Shown here: positions 17,801 through 25,616 of the stretch, one piece after another
How the letters are laid out: each line of letters starts with the position of its first letter
Numbering within the stretch: the first letter of the stretch is position 1
Assembly (NCBI GenBank): GCA_030430205.1
Contig: JAUIGE010000022.1
Coordinates: forward strand, 62,001 to 126,000
DNA from: Bacteroidia bacterium
GTDB taxonomy: Bacteria > Bacteroidota > Bacteroidia > J057
Reading direction: 5' to 3'
DNA: 64,000 nt
Program-made: the position numbers and the translations under genes
The notes under the pieces: model-generated
Told to the model about the DNA's origin: nothing
Database searches by the model: none
Seen by the model: the letters and a program-made list of their open reading frames with translations, nothing else

Positions 17801-18038
17801 TGTGAAGCTTCGCTCCGTAAATCTGGCTTACCAGCTTCCCAAAAGCCTGGCCCAAAAAATAGGTTTTGAAGGAATTCAACTCGCATTTATTGGCCAAAAT
17901 CTCTGGTTACTGACAGAAAATCCTCATTTCGATCCCGAACTGAATGCCATGCAGGGCAGGTCCTATGTGCAGGGAGTGGAAGATATGTCTTATCCATCAA
18001 CCCGAAATTTTGGGATGAGCGTGAAGCTTAGGCTTTAG
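14832..18038 (+). CDS. SusC/RagA family TonB-linked outer membrane transporter
   Basis: Starting at 14832 rather than 14820 gives a clean signal peptide (MKSFLLYILLILISFPIFAQ) and 1068 aa. A carboxypeptidase-D regulatory-like domain covers about residues 25-105 (FRGKVMDENSREPLVGVSIR). The TonB box/plug follows (SEVVITALGIKRQTKALGYA, then VLKGPSASALYGSRAANGVV), and a large beta-barrel runs to the C-terminal SVKLRL with a terminal aliphatic residue. SusC proteins form the pore lidded by SusD and import glycans, peptides or other large nutrients; the substrate is not readable here. It is followed 67 bp later by the SusD gene across a heptanucleotide repeat tract. Confidence 0.95.
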   Translation: MKSFLLYILLILISFPIFAQNEIIFRGKVMDENSREPLVGVSIRSLTSPQGTLSEADGSFVLPLRDRADIVLFEYLGYEDAKYPVSLGLEINIYLKESNNLGISEVVITALGIKRQTKALGYAVQEVNSQALTEVRTPNLLNSLSGRLAGVQIANGSSGIGSSSRILVRGNASLSGNNQALFVLDGVPISNEIVSNATENDATGFQEVDYGNGAAEISPDDIESISVLKGPSASALYGSRAANGVVVITTKTGRKSSGIGVELHSSLMAGSLLTLPRYQNVYGQGAGGEFSYEDGTNAGINDGGIVSFGAKMEGQLVKQFDSPSTDVNGNPVRAGDIVARNGNAITPTPFIARPDNIRNFFQTALTHQNSVSVSGGNEAGNFRLGISTLSSQGIIPNSDLRRQNVTFATTYQLSERLKVRLFSSYIRSASDNRPGTGYGSENPMYLFTWMGRQVEVENLKDFWQAGQENLRQFNYNYAWMDNPYLTLFENTNSFTKDRLIGNMAVTYQLAKGLSLSLRSGLDNYADVRKSQRAFSTQRFPRGAFRQDRVGFREQNTDLLLRYDLALGSKWNINLSAGGNRMDQETSYEMLLAPELSVPGIYTLENARVPLQNRQDQFRKRINSLYGFTQISYKSFFYLDLTARNDWSSTLPLDQNSYAYFSASGSFILSDMVELPELIDFAKIRLSAASVGNDTDPFNLTNTFQFQAPYGSFPTVSNSPTLLNNQFRPERLNAFEAGLDIRMLKNRLGLDLTAYHNVSQDQIVQLPTAVPSGYTNRIVNGGKILNRGIEAMLNVVPVRKENFQWRAFANFSANRNQVLELPEGIEQYVTGFARVYERSDRSVWFIASPGGRLGDMYGTGLLTVDGQHVYDANGQPVKDPNLRLLGNANPDFIVGLGNEFSFKNWQFHFLFDWRQGGTIVSRTYAIASTSGVLENSLVGRETGLIGAGVKNTGTAVEPHYVPNDKAISAQDYYGQYFDRDNEANALYDASYVKLRSVNLAYQLPKSLAQKIGFEGIQLAFIGQNLWLLTENPHFDPELNAMQGRSYVQGVEDMSYPSTRNFGMSVKLRL

Positions 18039-18073
18039 TTGGCAGTTGGCAGTTGGCAGTTGGCAGTTGGCAG
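18037..18073 (+). repeat. Heptanucleotide tandem repeat AGTTGGC, starting in the susC stop codon
   Basis: Five perfect copies of AGTTGGC run from 18037, followed by a partial AGT. The first copy includes the last two bases of the susC stop codon TAG. The tract occupies half of the 67 bp susC-susD spacer. The 7 bp unit differs by one base from the AGTGGGC unit at 48911. Confidence 0.9.
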
Positions 18074-18105
18074 TTTGTAAGTTGGTTTTTTAAAAAAATA
18101 GAAGA

Positions 18106-19545
18106 ATGAATTATTTAAGATATATCTCCATTTCGATGCTTCTCTTGCTGTTGGCAAGTTCCTGCGATCGCAATTTTGAGCAGATCAATACTGATCCTAC
18201 CGCACCCACAGAGGTTGATCCTCAATTTTTATTGAGTCATATTCTCTGGAATGTAGCCAACAACAATACCGTTGATGGCTGGGAAGGCGGCAACTTCCTG
18301 GCGCAGCTCACTGCGCGCTATGACTTCAACGAAGTGGATCGGTGGGACATCCGCACCAATACAGAGCTTTGGAACAAAAGCTACCTGCTCCTCAACGACA
18401 TCAAAAGCCTGGAGGCTCTGGCGGGAGAGAATGCCAGCTACCAGGGCATCGCCCTCACCTTGCGTGCCTATCTGGGCGCGACGCTCACCGATCTTTGGGG
18501 AGATGTGCCATTCTTTGATGCAATCAAAGGATTGGAGGATGGCAATTTCACCCCTCAGTATGACAAGCAGGAAGACATTTACACGGCAGAAAACGGCATC
18601 CTTGATCTTTTGGAAAAGGCCGCTGCCATTTTTGAGCAAAGCCAAAATGGCTTGCCCATTGCCGGTGACATCATGTATGGTGGCAATATAGATCAGTGGA
18701 ATCGCCTGGCGAATTCCCTTCGATTTCGTTATCTGATGCGGATTTCCGGCAAAAAGGATGTTTCACAGGAGCTTCAGGCCCTGGTAAACGAAGACCGTTT
18801 GTTTCGCTACAATGAGGACAATGCCGTTATTCCCTATCTTTCCACAGCCCCCAACCAATGGTTTGCCTATACCATCCGCCTCGGCGATTACTCAGATGTA
18901 GGTATGAGCCTGACGGTCGAATCGGTTTTGAAAGCCTTCGACGATCCACGCATCAAGCTTTACTTCAAGCCTACGCCTGCCAGCCAGAATTTGCCCGAGA
19001 AAGTCTATGCAGGCATCCCCAACGGCCTGGGGCCGGAGAGTCGCAGCAATTGGGACAAGGCCAATTATTCAAATGGAGGCGATATATACCGGGATGTCCC
19101 CGATGCGGTGGATGCCTTGCTGATGACAGAAGCGGAGCTTCAGTTTTTGTTGGCAGAAGCTGCCCTCAAAGGGCTGATAAGCGGCGATCCAAAGCTTTTC
19201 TACGAAAACGGCATTCAATCCACCTTCGAATATTATGATATTCCCTTGCCCGCAGACTACCTGCTACGCCCAGGCGTAGCCTGGGAAGCCTCCGAAGGCC
19301 TTCGGCTTATCATCACCCAAAAATGGCTTGCCAGCTTTAACAATGGCTATGAGGGATGGTTTGACCACCGTCGCACGGGCTTTCCAGCCCTTCAGGTCGC
19401 TGTAGACAATACCAACAATGATGTATTGCCGGTGCGCTACCGCTATCCGAATTCGGAGCAGGCGCTGAATAAATTGAATTACCAGGCGGCTGTTAGCCGC
19501 ATGGGAGGGGATTCACATGATGTGAAGGCGTGGTGGGAGGATTGA
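18106..19545 (+). CDS. SusD/RagB family nutrient-binding outer membrane lipoprotein
   Basis: The 479-residue protein has a lipobox (LLASSC, Cys 20) followed by FEQINTDPTAPTEVDPQFLL, a start typical of the SusD-like_2 group. TPR-like helices hold the SusD phrases NDIKSLEALAG, ALTLRAYLGATLTDLWGDVPF, YDKQEDIY and MTEAELQFLLAEAAL. It ends with ITQKWLASFNNGYEGWFDHRRTGFP, a common C-terminal signature. It caps the SusC barrel and captures the substrate at the cell surface. The gene pairs with susC directly upstream, and the sodium symporter follows after 38 bp. Confidence 0.95.
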   Translation: MNYLRYISISMLLLLLASSCDRNFEQINTDPTAPTEVDPQFLLSHILWNVANNNTVDGWEGGNFLAQLTARYDFNEVDRWDIRTNTELWNKSYLLLNDIKSLEALAGENASYQGIALTLRAYLGATLTDLWGDVPFFDAIKGLEDGNFTPQYDKQEDIYTAENGILDLLEKAAAIFEQSQNGLPIAGDIMYGGNIDQWNRLANSLRFRYLMRISGKKDVSQELQALVNEDRLFRYNEDNAVIPYLSTAPNQWFAYTIRLGDYSDVGMSLTVESVLKAFDDPRIKLYFKPTPASQNLPEKVYAGIPNGLGPESRSNWDKANYSNGGDIYRDVPDAVDALLMTEAELQFLLAEAALKGLISGDPKLFYENGIQSTFEYYDIPLPADYLLRPGVAWEASEGLRLIITQKWLASFNNGYEGWFDHRRTGFPALQVAVDNTNNDVLPVRYRYPNSEQALNKLNYQAAVSRMGGDSHDVKAWWED

Positions 19546-19582
19546 TGTGCAGATGAGCAGATTAGAGGATTTGCAGATGACA
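19543..19582 (+). repeat. Degenerate octanucleotide repeat (RGATKWGM) starting at the susD stop codon
   Basis: Five consecutive 8 bp units (TGATGTGC, AGATGAGC, AGATTAGA, GGATTTGC, AGATGACA) start with the TGA stop itself and end one base before the symporter start at 19584. The same unit fills the spacer at 29428-29499. Confidence 0.75.
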
Positions 19583-19583
19583 G

Positions 19584-20939
19584 ATGGTTATGGGTATTGA
19601 AACGATTCAATGGATATTGGTGATTGGCAGCAGCCTGCTGCTGTTTTGGCTCGCCCCCTGGGCGAGATCGGCCGGCAACTTCTTCTCCGCGACTTCGCGG
19701 AAAGAGCAGGAGCCGCATTTCTGGCTGCTGACAAGCAGCCTGGTGATCTCCTGGCTCTTTGCCAAGTCCATCTACAATGCCGCAAATCTCGGGCAGGCCT
19801 TTGGCCTGGTGGGGGGGCTGGCTTATGCCACCTATTATCTGTCCTTTGGTGTGGCTGGCTGGATTCTTTACCGCATGCGGTTGAAAGGCGGATTTCGGAG
19901 CATTCATCATTTTTTGCAAACAAAATATGGGCGAGCGGCTGTCATCATTTTCTCCCTCCTGATTGCCATTCGGCTGTTCAATGAAGTTTGGTCAAACACC
20001 ATGCTGATCGGCGAATATTTTGGCACAAGAGGAAGCAGTTCCTATTTTCTGGCGATCATCGTATTTACCGGCCTCACGCTGGCCTATACCCTGAAGGGCG
20101 GCCTTCGCTCTTCTCTGCTCACGGATTTGATCCAGATGATTGCCTTTGCCGTCCTATTGACGCTTATCCTGGGGATCGTTTTACCTTCTTCCAAAATGAC
20201 TGCCCCCGAAATCCTGAGCACAGGCGACTGGAGCATGAAGGGAGGGCTTAATCTGCTGTTTGCAGCTTTTATTCAGGTCTTCAGCTATCCTTTTCATGAC
20301 CCTGTCATGACGGATCGGGCATTCATTGCAAAGCCTAAAAAGACGCTTTTTTCATTTCTGGCAGCTATGCTGATTGGCGGGATTTGCATCCTGCTTTTCA
20401 GCCTTTTGGGCGTCTACGCCCAGCTTTCAGGCTATGAAGAAGCAGCCACACTTGCCATTGGCCGTGAAATGGGCCCCGCCATCTTGCTCCTGATCAATTT
20501 CATCATGATTACCTCGGCGGCCTCGACGCTCGATTCTACCTTCAGTTCCGGTGCCAAATTGTTGGTGATGGATTTGGGAGAAAAGAAGAATATCACCGTT
20601 AAAAAAGGCAGAATTGCCATGATAATCACAGCCATTGCAGGCACATTGCCCATTTTCTTTTCACCCGAAATCCTCAGCGCCACCACAGTCAGTGGAACCA
20701 TGGTAATAGGTCTGGCGCCCGTCTTTATTTTTTGGAAAATGGAAATGCCGCCCCTTTCTTTCTATTTGTCAGTAGGCATGGGCTTGCTGGCAGGTTTGTG
20801 GCTGGCTTTTGGGAAAATACCGGAATCCTGGATTCCTTTTGAAGGCAAGTATGGAGATTTACTTTGGGTAAATTTGTGGGGGACGATTTTGTGCTTTGGG
20901 CTGTTTTTTTTACCGAAATTATGGAAACAAAAGAGTTAG
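19584..20939 (+). CDS. Sodium:solute symporter family protein
   Basis: The 451-residue polytopic membrane protein (about 12-13 segments) has SSS-family phrases: LFAKSIYNAANLGQAFGLV, SIHHFLQTKYGRAAVIIFSL (matching the usual 'F...RYG'), FTGLTLAYTLKGGLRSSLLT (GG...V..TD), YPFHDPVMTDRAFIAKPKKT and MITSAASTLDSTFSSGAKLL (S..T.DS...). These support Na+-coupled uptake across the inner membrane; the substrate is unknown. ATG at 19584 or 19590 are both possible. Its location behind SusCD suggests it takes up a product of that system. Its last 19 bp overlap the metallophosphatase-like gene. Confidence 0.9.
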   Translation: MVMGIETIQWILVIGSSLLLFWLAPWARSAGNFFSATSRKEQEPHFWLLTSSLVISWLFAKSIYNAANLGQAFGLVGGLAYATYYLSFGVAGWILYRMRLKGGFRSIHHFLQTKYGRAAVIIFSLLIAIRLFNEVWSNTMLIGEYFGTRGSSSYFLAIIVFTGLTLAYTLKGGLRSSLLTDLIQMIAFAVLLTLILGIVLPSSKMTAPEILSTGDWSMKGGLNLLFAAFIQVFSYPFHDPVMTDRAFIAKPKKTLFSFLAAMLIGGICILLFSLLGVYAQLSGYEEAATLAIGREMGPAILLLINFIMITSAASTLDSTFSSGAKLLVMDLGEKKNITVKKGRIAMIITAIAGTLPIFFSPEILSATTVSGTMVIGLAPVFIFWKMEMPPLSFYLSVGMGLLAGLWLAFGKIPESWIPFEGKYGDLLWVNLWGTILCFGLFFLPKLWKQKS

Positions 20940-21742
20940 GAAAACTCCATGGGCCCTTGCTCATTTTTGGCGGTGTTTACAGCAACTTCCAGGCGCTGAG
21001 GCGCCTACGAGAAATAGCTGACAGCCAGGGCTTTCAGCCCCATCAGATCATCTGCACAGGCGATGTCGTCGCCTATTGTGCCCAGCCCGAAGAATCCGTG
21101 CAGTTCGTCCGCGACTGGGGCATTCACTGCATCGCAGGCAATGTGGAGATTAACCTACGCGAAGGCGTGGAAGATTGCGGATGCAATTTTGAGGAAGGAA
21201 CGCGTTGCGATATTTTTTCCAAACAATGGTATCCTTTTGCGCAGGAAAAATTGAGCGAAAACAGCATTCAATGGATGCATGGTCTGCCACATCAGCTGGC
21301 TTTTGAATATGCCGGAAAAAAGGTAAAAGTCCTTCACGGCTCCTTTTTCGATGTGTCAGGCTATGTTTTCAAATCTACGCCCTGGCGGGAGAAAGCGCGC
21401 AACCTGATCGCCGCTGACGCGGAAGTCATCCTGGCAGGCCATTGTGGACTGCCATTTAACGATCAGGGGGCCGAGGGCCTCTGGCTCAATGCCGGCGTGA
21501 TCGGCATGCCCGCCAATGAAGGGAAAACGAGGGTCTGGTATATGACTTTGGCAGAAAATACAACAGGCATTTCTTTCAGGCACGATGCTTTTACCTACGA
21601 TAACCTAAACGCCCGAAGATTGATGGAGGCTGAAGGCCTTCCCCGCGCCTATTCTGAAACGCTGGTAAGCGGTATCTGGGATAATTGCGATATACTGCCG
21701 GAAGCCGAGACGGCTCAGCAGGGGCAGACGATTTCCCTGTAG
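20921..21742 (+). CDS. Metallophosphoesterase-like protein with altered metal ligands
   Basis: The ATG at 20921 (273 aa) overlaps the symporter stop by 19 bp. The calcineurin-like fold is recognisable: LLIFGGVYSNFQAL, ICTGDVVAYCAQP, HCIAGNVEINL, KVLHGSFFD and VILAGHCGLPF. The first metal motif, normally DxH before SN, reads G-V-Y, and the GNHE motif reads GNVE. Two to three canonical ligands are therefore missing while GD, HG and GH remain. A Cys cluster (CGCNFEEGTRC, about residues 86-96) is a subfamily feature I have seen with FGGPYSN-type homologues. Activity is uncertain: it may use fewer metals or be non-catalytic. It is coupled to the symporter gene. Confidence 0.8.
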   Translation: METKELGKLHGPLLIFGGVYSNFQALRRLREIADSQGFQPHQIICTGDVVAYCAQPEESVQFVRDWGIHCIAGNVEINLREGVEDCGCNFEEGTRCDIFSKQWYPFAQEKLSENSIQWMHGLPHQLAFEYAGKKVKVLHGSFFDVSGYVFKSTPWREKARNLIAADAEVILAGHCGLPFNDQGAEGLWLNAGVIGMPANEGKTRVWYMTLAENTTGISFRHDAFTYDNLNARRLMEAEGLPRAYSETLVSGIWDNCDILPEAETAQQGQTISL

Positions 21743-21793
21743 GGTCAGATGGTAGGGTCAGATGGTAGGGTCAGATTATAATCTGACCCTACC
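21738..21793. repeat. 13 bp tandem repeat ending in a perfect palindrome, between convergent genes
   Basis: Three copies of TAGGGTCAGAT spaced by GG start exactly at the stop codon (21740). The last copy forms a perfect inverted repeat with ATCTGACCCTACC (21781-21793) around TATA, making a 30 bp palindrome from 21764. It abuts the stop of the convergent MDR gene at 21794. The hairpin could terminate transcription from both sides, although there is no long T tract. Confidence 0.8.
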
Positions 21794-22816
21794 CTACGGT
21801 TTTATCACCAGCTTGCCTGTGGTTTGTCCTTTCAAAAACAAGCGCAAAGCATCCGGCAATTCCTCCATAGAAAAGGTTTTTCCCACGATAGGAGCGGGCA
21901 TATTCATGGCTTCCAGTTTCCCCAGGATATCATGCATGAGATGCACCTTATCGTATAACCAGATGAGGTTAAACCCCATCAGGGCTTTGTTTTCATTGGT
22001 CATGGCCTGAGGATCGATCTTGGGTCGGGTGATAAATTTCGCCAACAGGCGAAAGATGTTGGGCTTATCGCCCGGGTGCGCGTAGCGCGCAGAGCCGTAT
22101 ACCACCATGCGCCCCATGGGCGCCATGATTTCGTAGCCCTGCTTCAAAATTCGCCCGCCTATACATTCCAGCACCACATTCAATTCGCGTTCACCGAGCG
22201 CTTCTTTCAGGCGATCCGGAAAATCTTTCCCGCGCACGATGATGCGGTCAGCGCCCAGCTCTTCCAAAAAAGCGCGCTTATTCTCGCTACCGATGGTACC
22301 GATCACAAAAATGCCTGCTTTTTTGGCCATGCGAACGGCCTGTATGCCAACGCCACCGGCGGCGGAGTGGATGAGCATGCTTTGCCCCGTTTGCAGATTG
22401 CCCAGCTCAAACATGGCATAGTAGGCCGTCAGGGCCTGAACCAGGAAGCTGGCCCCTTCCTCAAAGCTCCAGCTTTCAGGCATGGGCACGACGTATCGTG
22501 CGTCTATGTTGAGATGGGTGGCGTAGCCACCGAATCGGGTGACACCCATGATGTTGTCGCCGACTTTCACACTTTTGACATCCTTTCCTACGGCCTTTAC
22601 GGTACCGCTATATTCCAATCCCGGAACAAATTGCCCCTTGGGCGTGGCTTTATACAAACCAAAGACAGCGAAGATGTCTGCGAAATTCAGGCCGATGGCC
22701 TTTACTTCGATTTGCACTTCTGAATCCTGTGGATCAGCTAACTCTTCTGTCAGGAGTTGCAGACGCTTGATGGAGCCGGCTTTGGGTATGATGTGGTATG
22801 CTTTGCGTGTGGTCAT
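21794..22816 (-). CDS. Zinc-independent medium-chain dehydrogenase/quinone oxidoreductase-like protein
   Basis: The 340-residue MDR protein has an N-terminal GroES-like domain (IEVKAIGLNFADIFAVFGLY, FVPGLEYSGTVKAVGKDVKS, VKVGDNIMGVTRFGGYA) and a Rossmann domain with the NADPH-binding motif HSAAGGVGIQAVRMAK. LNFAD and the lack of catalytic or structural zinc cysteines place it with quinone reductases and VAT-1-like enzymes. The late PIVGKTFSMEELPDALRLF and GKLVIKP are standard. The expected reaction is NADPH-dependent reduction of quinones or enones in the cytosol. It is divergent from the DUF805 gene, with a heptad repeat tract in the promoter region. Confidence 0.9.
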   Translation of the reverse strand: MTTRKAYHIIPKAGSIKRLQLLTEELADPQDSEVQIEVKAIGLNFADIFAVFGLYKATPKGQFVPGLEYSGTVKAVGKDVKSVKVGDNIMGVTRFGGYATHLNIDARYVVPMPESWSFEEGASFLVQALTAYYAMFELGNLQTGQSMLIHSAAGGVGIQAVRMAKKAGIFVIGTIGSENKRAFLEELGADRIIVRGKDFPDRLKEALGERELNVVLECIGGRILKQGYEIMAPMGRMVVYGSARYAHPGDKPNIFRLLAKFITRPKIDPQAMTNENKALMGFNLIWLYDKVHLMHDILGKLEAMNMPAPIVGKTFSMEELPDALRLFLKGQTTGKLVIKP

Positions 22817-22829
22817 TGGGGGGGGAGAG

Positions 22830-22892
22830 TTTTGGGTTTCGGGTTTTGAGTTTCGGGTTTCGGGTTTTGGGTTTTGGGTTTTGGGTTTTGGG
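22830..22892 (+). repeat. Heptanucleotide tandem repeat TTTYGGG (nine units)
   Basis: Nine contiguous 7 bp units (TTTTGGG or TTTCGGG, one TTTTGAG) lie 14 bp upstream of the MDR start (minus strand) and 82 bp upstream of the DUF805 start. The tract sits where MDR promoter elements should be. Unlike the other tracts it is not tied to a stop codon. Confidence 0.9.
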
Positions 22893-22974
22893 CAAAGCTA
22901 AGGAAAAAGGCTGGTTTTGTTTTTTTGAAAATATGCCTGTAATTTTAATTCATCAAACCAATAAGTCCTCTTTC

Positions 22975-23328
22975 ATGGAAAAAACATTTGACCTAATACT
23001 CACATTACTGGGCTTCAAGGGTAGAACCAGCCTGGAAAAATTTATTTTAATAGTTGTCATCAACATTGGAGTAATACTGGCCTTGATACAATTAGCTGAT
23101 TTTCTGGATGCTTCTGCTATAGTGGCTATCTATTATTTACTCATTTTCATCCCCTTTTATGCCCTGATGGTCAGACGCATCCATGATGTAGGGGAAAGCG
23201 GTTGGTATCTTATTATCCCGCTCTATAACCTGGTTCTTCTTTTTAGCCCTGGTCAGGTTGGCGCGAATGATTATGGTCCAGATCCCAAAGAGAAAAAGAA
23301 GCTGGTGAAAAAGAAGGTAAAGAGGTGA
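22975..23328 (+). CDS. DUF805 family membrane protein
   Basis: The ATG at 22975 gives a 117-residue DUF805 protein; the longer open frame reads through the heptad repeat (GFRVLSFGFRVLGFG) and is rejected. DUF805 features are GRTSLEKFILIVVINIG (usually GR..R..FW), two or three hydrophobic segments, and MVRRIHDVGESGWYLIIPLY, near-invariant in the family, followed by PGQVGANDYGPDP. The C-terminal tail is Lys-rich. Function is unknown. It lies between the MDR gene and the DUF5686 gene, both on the other strand. Confidence 0.9.
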   Translation: MEKTFDLILTLLGFKGRTSLEKFILIVVINIGVILALIQLADFLDASAIVAIYYLLIFIPFYALMVRRIHDVGESGWYLIIPLYNLVLLFSPGQVGANDYGPDPKEKKKLVKKKVKR

Positions 23329-23343
23329 GAAATATGAGTTTCT

Positions 23344-25590
23344 CTATTCTGTGATTTTTATCAGCGGTCCAGGCGGGATATACTTGATCGCCAGATCTCC
23401 CGGCTTACCGCCGATCACGGGCAAATAGAGATCCACACGAAGGCCAAAGACCTTCAGGAACATCTTTTCAACCCCCACATTGAGCTCCAGGTAGGAGCTT
23501 TGTCCCTGCTGCTTCAGGTAATGAAGCCCTACATATTCGCGCAAGCGAAGGAGGCGATAGCCTGGTATTTTATCAAAAATAAACCCTCCCAACTCCTGCT
23601 CCAGATGGGCTTCCAGGTAGGCCCTTCGGGTAGAATATTGGTAAAAGTCTATGAGGAAAAATGCATCATAATGATCGGGCCTGGAGGTAGTTGGTGTCGC
23701 CTTGAAATGGTAATAATCCGGGAAATAGATTCGATCATTTTTGAGAAAACTGCCAAAACTTAGCCGCCATCGGCTGCTTCCCAGAAAGCCCAGAGAACGG
23801 TCTTTGGAAACGGAAAGGTGCAGCCGGGAAAAATCTGCCGCCCCGGGAGAAATCCCCGCAAAACTATGCAGATAACTCAATGAAAAGGTAGGCCAAACCG
23901 AACCCAAAGGGTATTTGCTGTTGGGTGAGCTGATGTATTTGCTGAAAGGCGTATAGCTCAGGCCGATTTCCCCAATAAGGGCCTGATGGTTTTCCAGGGA
24001 AAAATTTTCAGCATAGGCCATGCTGTCTTTGGAAAAGCTAAACTCTGCCATATTGGGCATTTCGCTCCGGTTTTCGAATCTTAGATCCGCCGAAAACTTC
24101 AATCCGTTGATCACTTCCCGCCTATAGCCCAGCTCCCAGAATTTCTTCCGGTACAAGCGCATCAGGCTTTCCTTATTCAATAAAGTCGCCTGGGTATTGG
24201 GAAAAAATCCCACCTGTGAAAAACGGCTAAACTCGGAGATATAATCTCCGGCATAAGCACGAATGGATTCCTGAAATTTAGGCCTTGTCTCGTAAATCCC
24301 TCCAGCCATATAACTGAACTTTTGGGCACTGAATGCATACCTTAACCGCATATTGAACTGCAATTTCTGATCGCTGGGGAAAGTTTTGGAAAAGGTAAAA
24401 TTGGGCTGAACGAAGAAGCCTTCCATGGGATTGAATCCAACCGAACTGAGCAATTGCTCTGCGGAAAATTCATATTTCAGGCGGTAGTTTTTCTTTTTGG
24501 TACCCAGCAAAATCAGGCTTTGCGCATTGAACCAATTTTGGTTTTGGGTCAGCGAATCCAGGTAAGCATCGCTGGAGCGCCAGCCTTTGAGCGAGTCTTT
24601 GAGGTAATAATCAAAAGCTTCGATTTTGTCCAGAGGAATGGGCCTTTTTGCCTCTAATATCGCATTCCCTTTTTCACTCATATGGGTTTCTACCCGGATC
24701 AATTCATCGTCCCAAAATGAGGAGGGCAACTCTGTTCGTTTTCTATAATTGGAGGTTTCCGAAAGGGTATAGCCTATGAAGGGAACTTTGATCCAAAGCA
24801 AATTGAGCGAAAAACCCGCTTCGATATGCGTCCTTACGGGCACCCACTTCCCATCAAATACTTCTTCAAAATCCTGATGAATTTTGAGGCTATCCAACAG
24901 ATTGATGCCGTATTTTTTGCTGGTCCAAAAATCTATCTGCCTGACAGCCAGGCTATTTTTATCCAAAACAAAGCTGCCGTTAAAGGTGTCTTCGTATTTT
25001 CTCTTTGAAGTAAATCCGATGGTGTAGGCGGAAGCGGTTTCCTCCAATAATTCATAGGAATAAAAAAACGTGCCTATGTCCGCAAGCGGAGAGATCAGGC
25101 CGTATTCGCTGATTCCCGGCATGGGGAAGCGATTCTGGTAGGGATCATAGCGCGCCACGAGGCTTCCGATAAAACTAAATCTTGTCAATTCACCGCTTAC
25201 GCGGGAGGTTTTGATGCGCTCCTTGATGTGGTGCGGCTTTTTGATGTAGATCTCAGAAAGGTTTTCTGACAGATACAGTATCTCAGAATCGAGATCGGGA
25301 GGCATCCAGGCAGGTCTTTTGTTTCGGCCATTGTCTCTGGCTTCTTTTTCGGGTTTAAGTACCCGAAACAAGGTGCGATTGAGCAGGGTGTCTATGGGAA
25401 AATAGGCCGGGAATCGAAGGGCAGATTTGGTGTATGCCTGGTAGCTGTATTTGGGTGCTGGCAATTGATTCTGTTTGCGTTGCTTTTCAGCTTTTTTAAC
25501 AAGCTCCGTTACAAAATCTCCCCCATCCTGAGCGGAAATTACCAACGGCAAAAAACACAATAGCAAGGCAAAAAAAGAGATGCGATTCAT
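23344..25590 (-). CDS. DUF5686 family outer-membrane beta-barrel protein
   Basis: The 748-residue protein begins with a signal peptide (MNRISFFALLLCFLPLVISAQ). It then carries DUF5686 phrases: YSYQAYTKSALRFPA, ILYLSENLSEIYIKKPHHIK, ERIKTSRVSG and FDFWTSKK-like FWTSKKYGINLLD. Many amphipathic strands follow (QKLQFNMRLRYAF, KYPLGSVWPTFSLSYLHS) to a barrel-like C-terminus (GDLAIKYIPPGPLIKITE). Unlike many members it lacks the N-terminal carboxypeptidase-regulatory domain. It probably sits in the outer membrane; the role is unknown. A CPBP protease and a LysM protein follow upstream in the same orientation. Confidence 0.85.
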   Translation of the reverse strand: MNRISFFALLLCFLPLVISAQDGGDFVTELVKKAEKQRKQNQLPAPKYSYQAYTKSALRFPAYFPIDTLLNRTLFRVLKPEKEARDNGRNKRPAWMPPDLDSEILYLSENLSEIYIKKPHHIKERIKTSRVSGELTRFSFIGSLVARYDPYQNRFPMPGISEYGLISPLADIGTFFYSYELLEETASAYTIGFTSKRKYEDTFNGSFVLDKNSLAVRQIDFWTSKKYGINLLDSLKIHQDFEEVFDGKWVPVRTHIEAGFSLNLLWIKVPFIGYTLSETSNYRKRTELPSSFWDDELIRVETHMSEKGNAILEAKRPIPLDKIEAFDYYLKDSLKGWRSSDAYLDSLTQNQNWFNAQSLILLGTKKKNYRLKYEFSAEQLLSSVGFNPMEGFFVQPNFTFSKTFPSDQKLQFNMRLRYAFSAQKFSYMAGGIYETRPKFQESIRAYAGDYISEFSRFSQVGFFPNTQATLLNKESLMRLYRKKFWELGYRREVINGLKFSADLRFENRSEMPNMAEFSFSKDSMAYAENFSLENHQALIGEIGLSYTPFSKYISSPNSKYPLGSVWPTFSLSYLHSFAGISPGAADFSRLHLSVSKDRSLGFLGSSRWRLSFGSFLKNDRIYFPDYYHFKATPTTSRPDHYDAFFLIDFYQYSTRRAYLEAHLEQELGGFIFDKIPGYRLLRLREYVGLHYLKQQGQSSYLELNVGVEKMFLKVFGLRVDLYLPVIGGKPGDLAIKYIPPGPLIKITE

Positions 25591-25616
25591 ATCCGAAGAT
25601 ACATAATTCAGAGATG

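Noticed and set aside
18037-18073. A CRISPR array
   Set aside because: Units are contiguous without spacers and only 7 bp long. No cas genes are present.
22798-22974. N-terminal extension of the DUF805 gene through the TTTYGGG tract
   Set aside because: It encodes only repeat-derived residues. The DUF805 family begins at the ATG at 22975.
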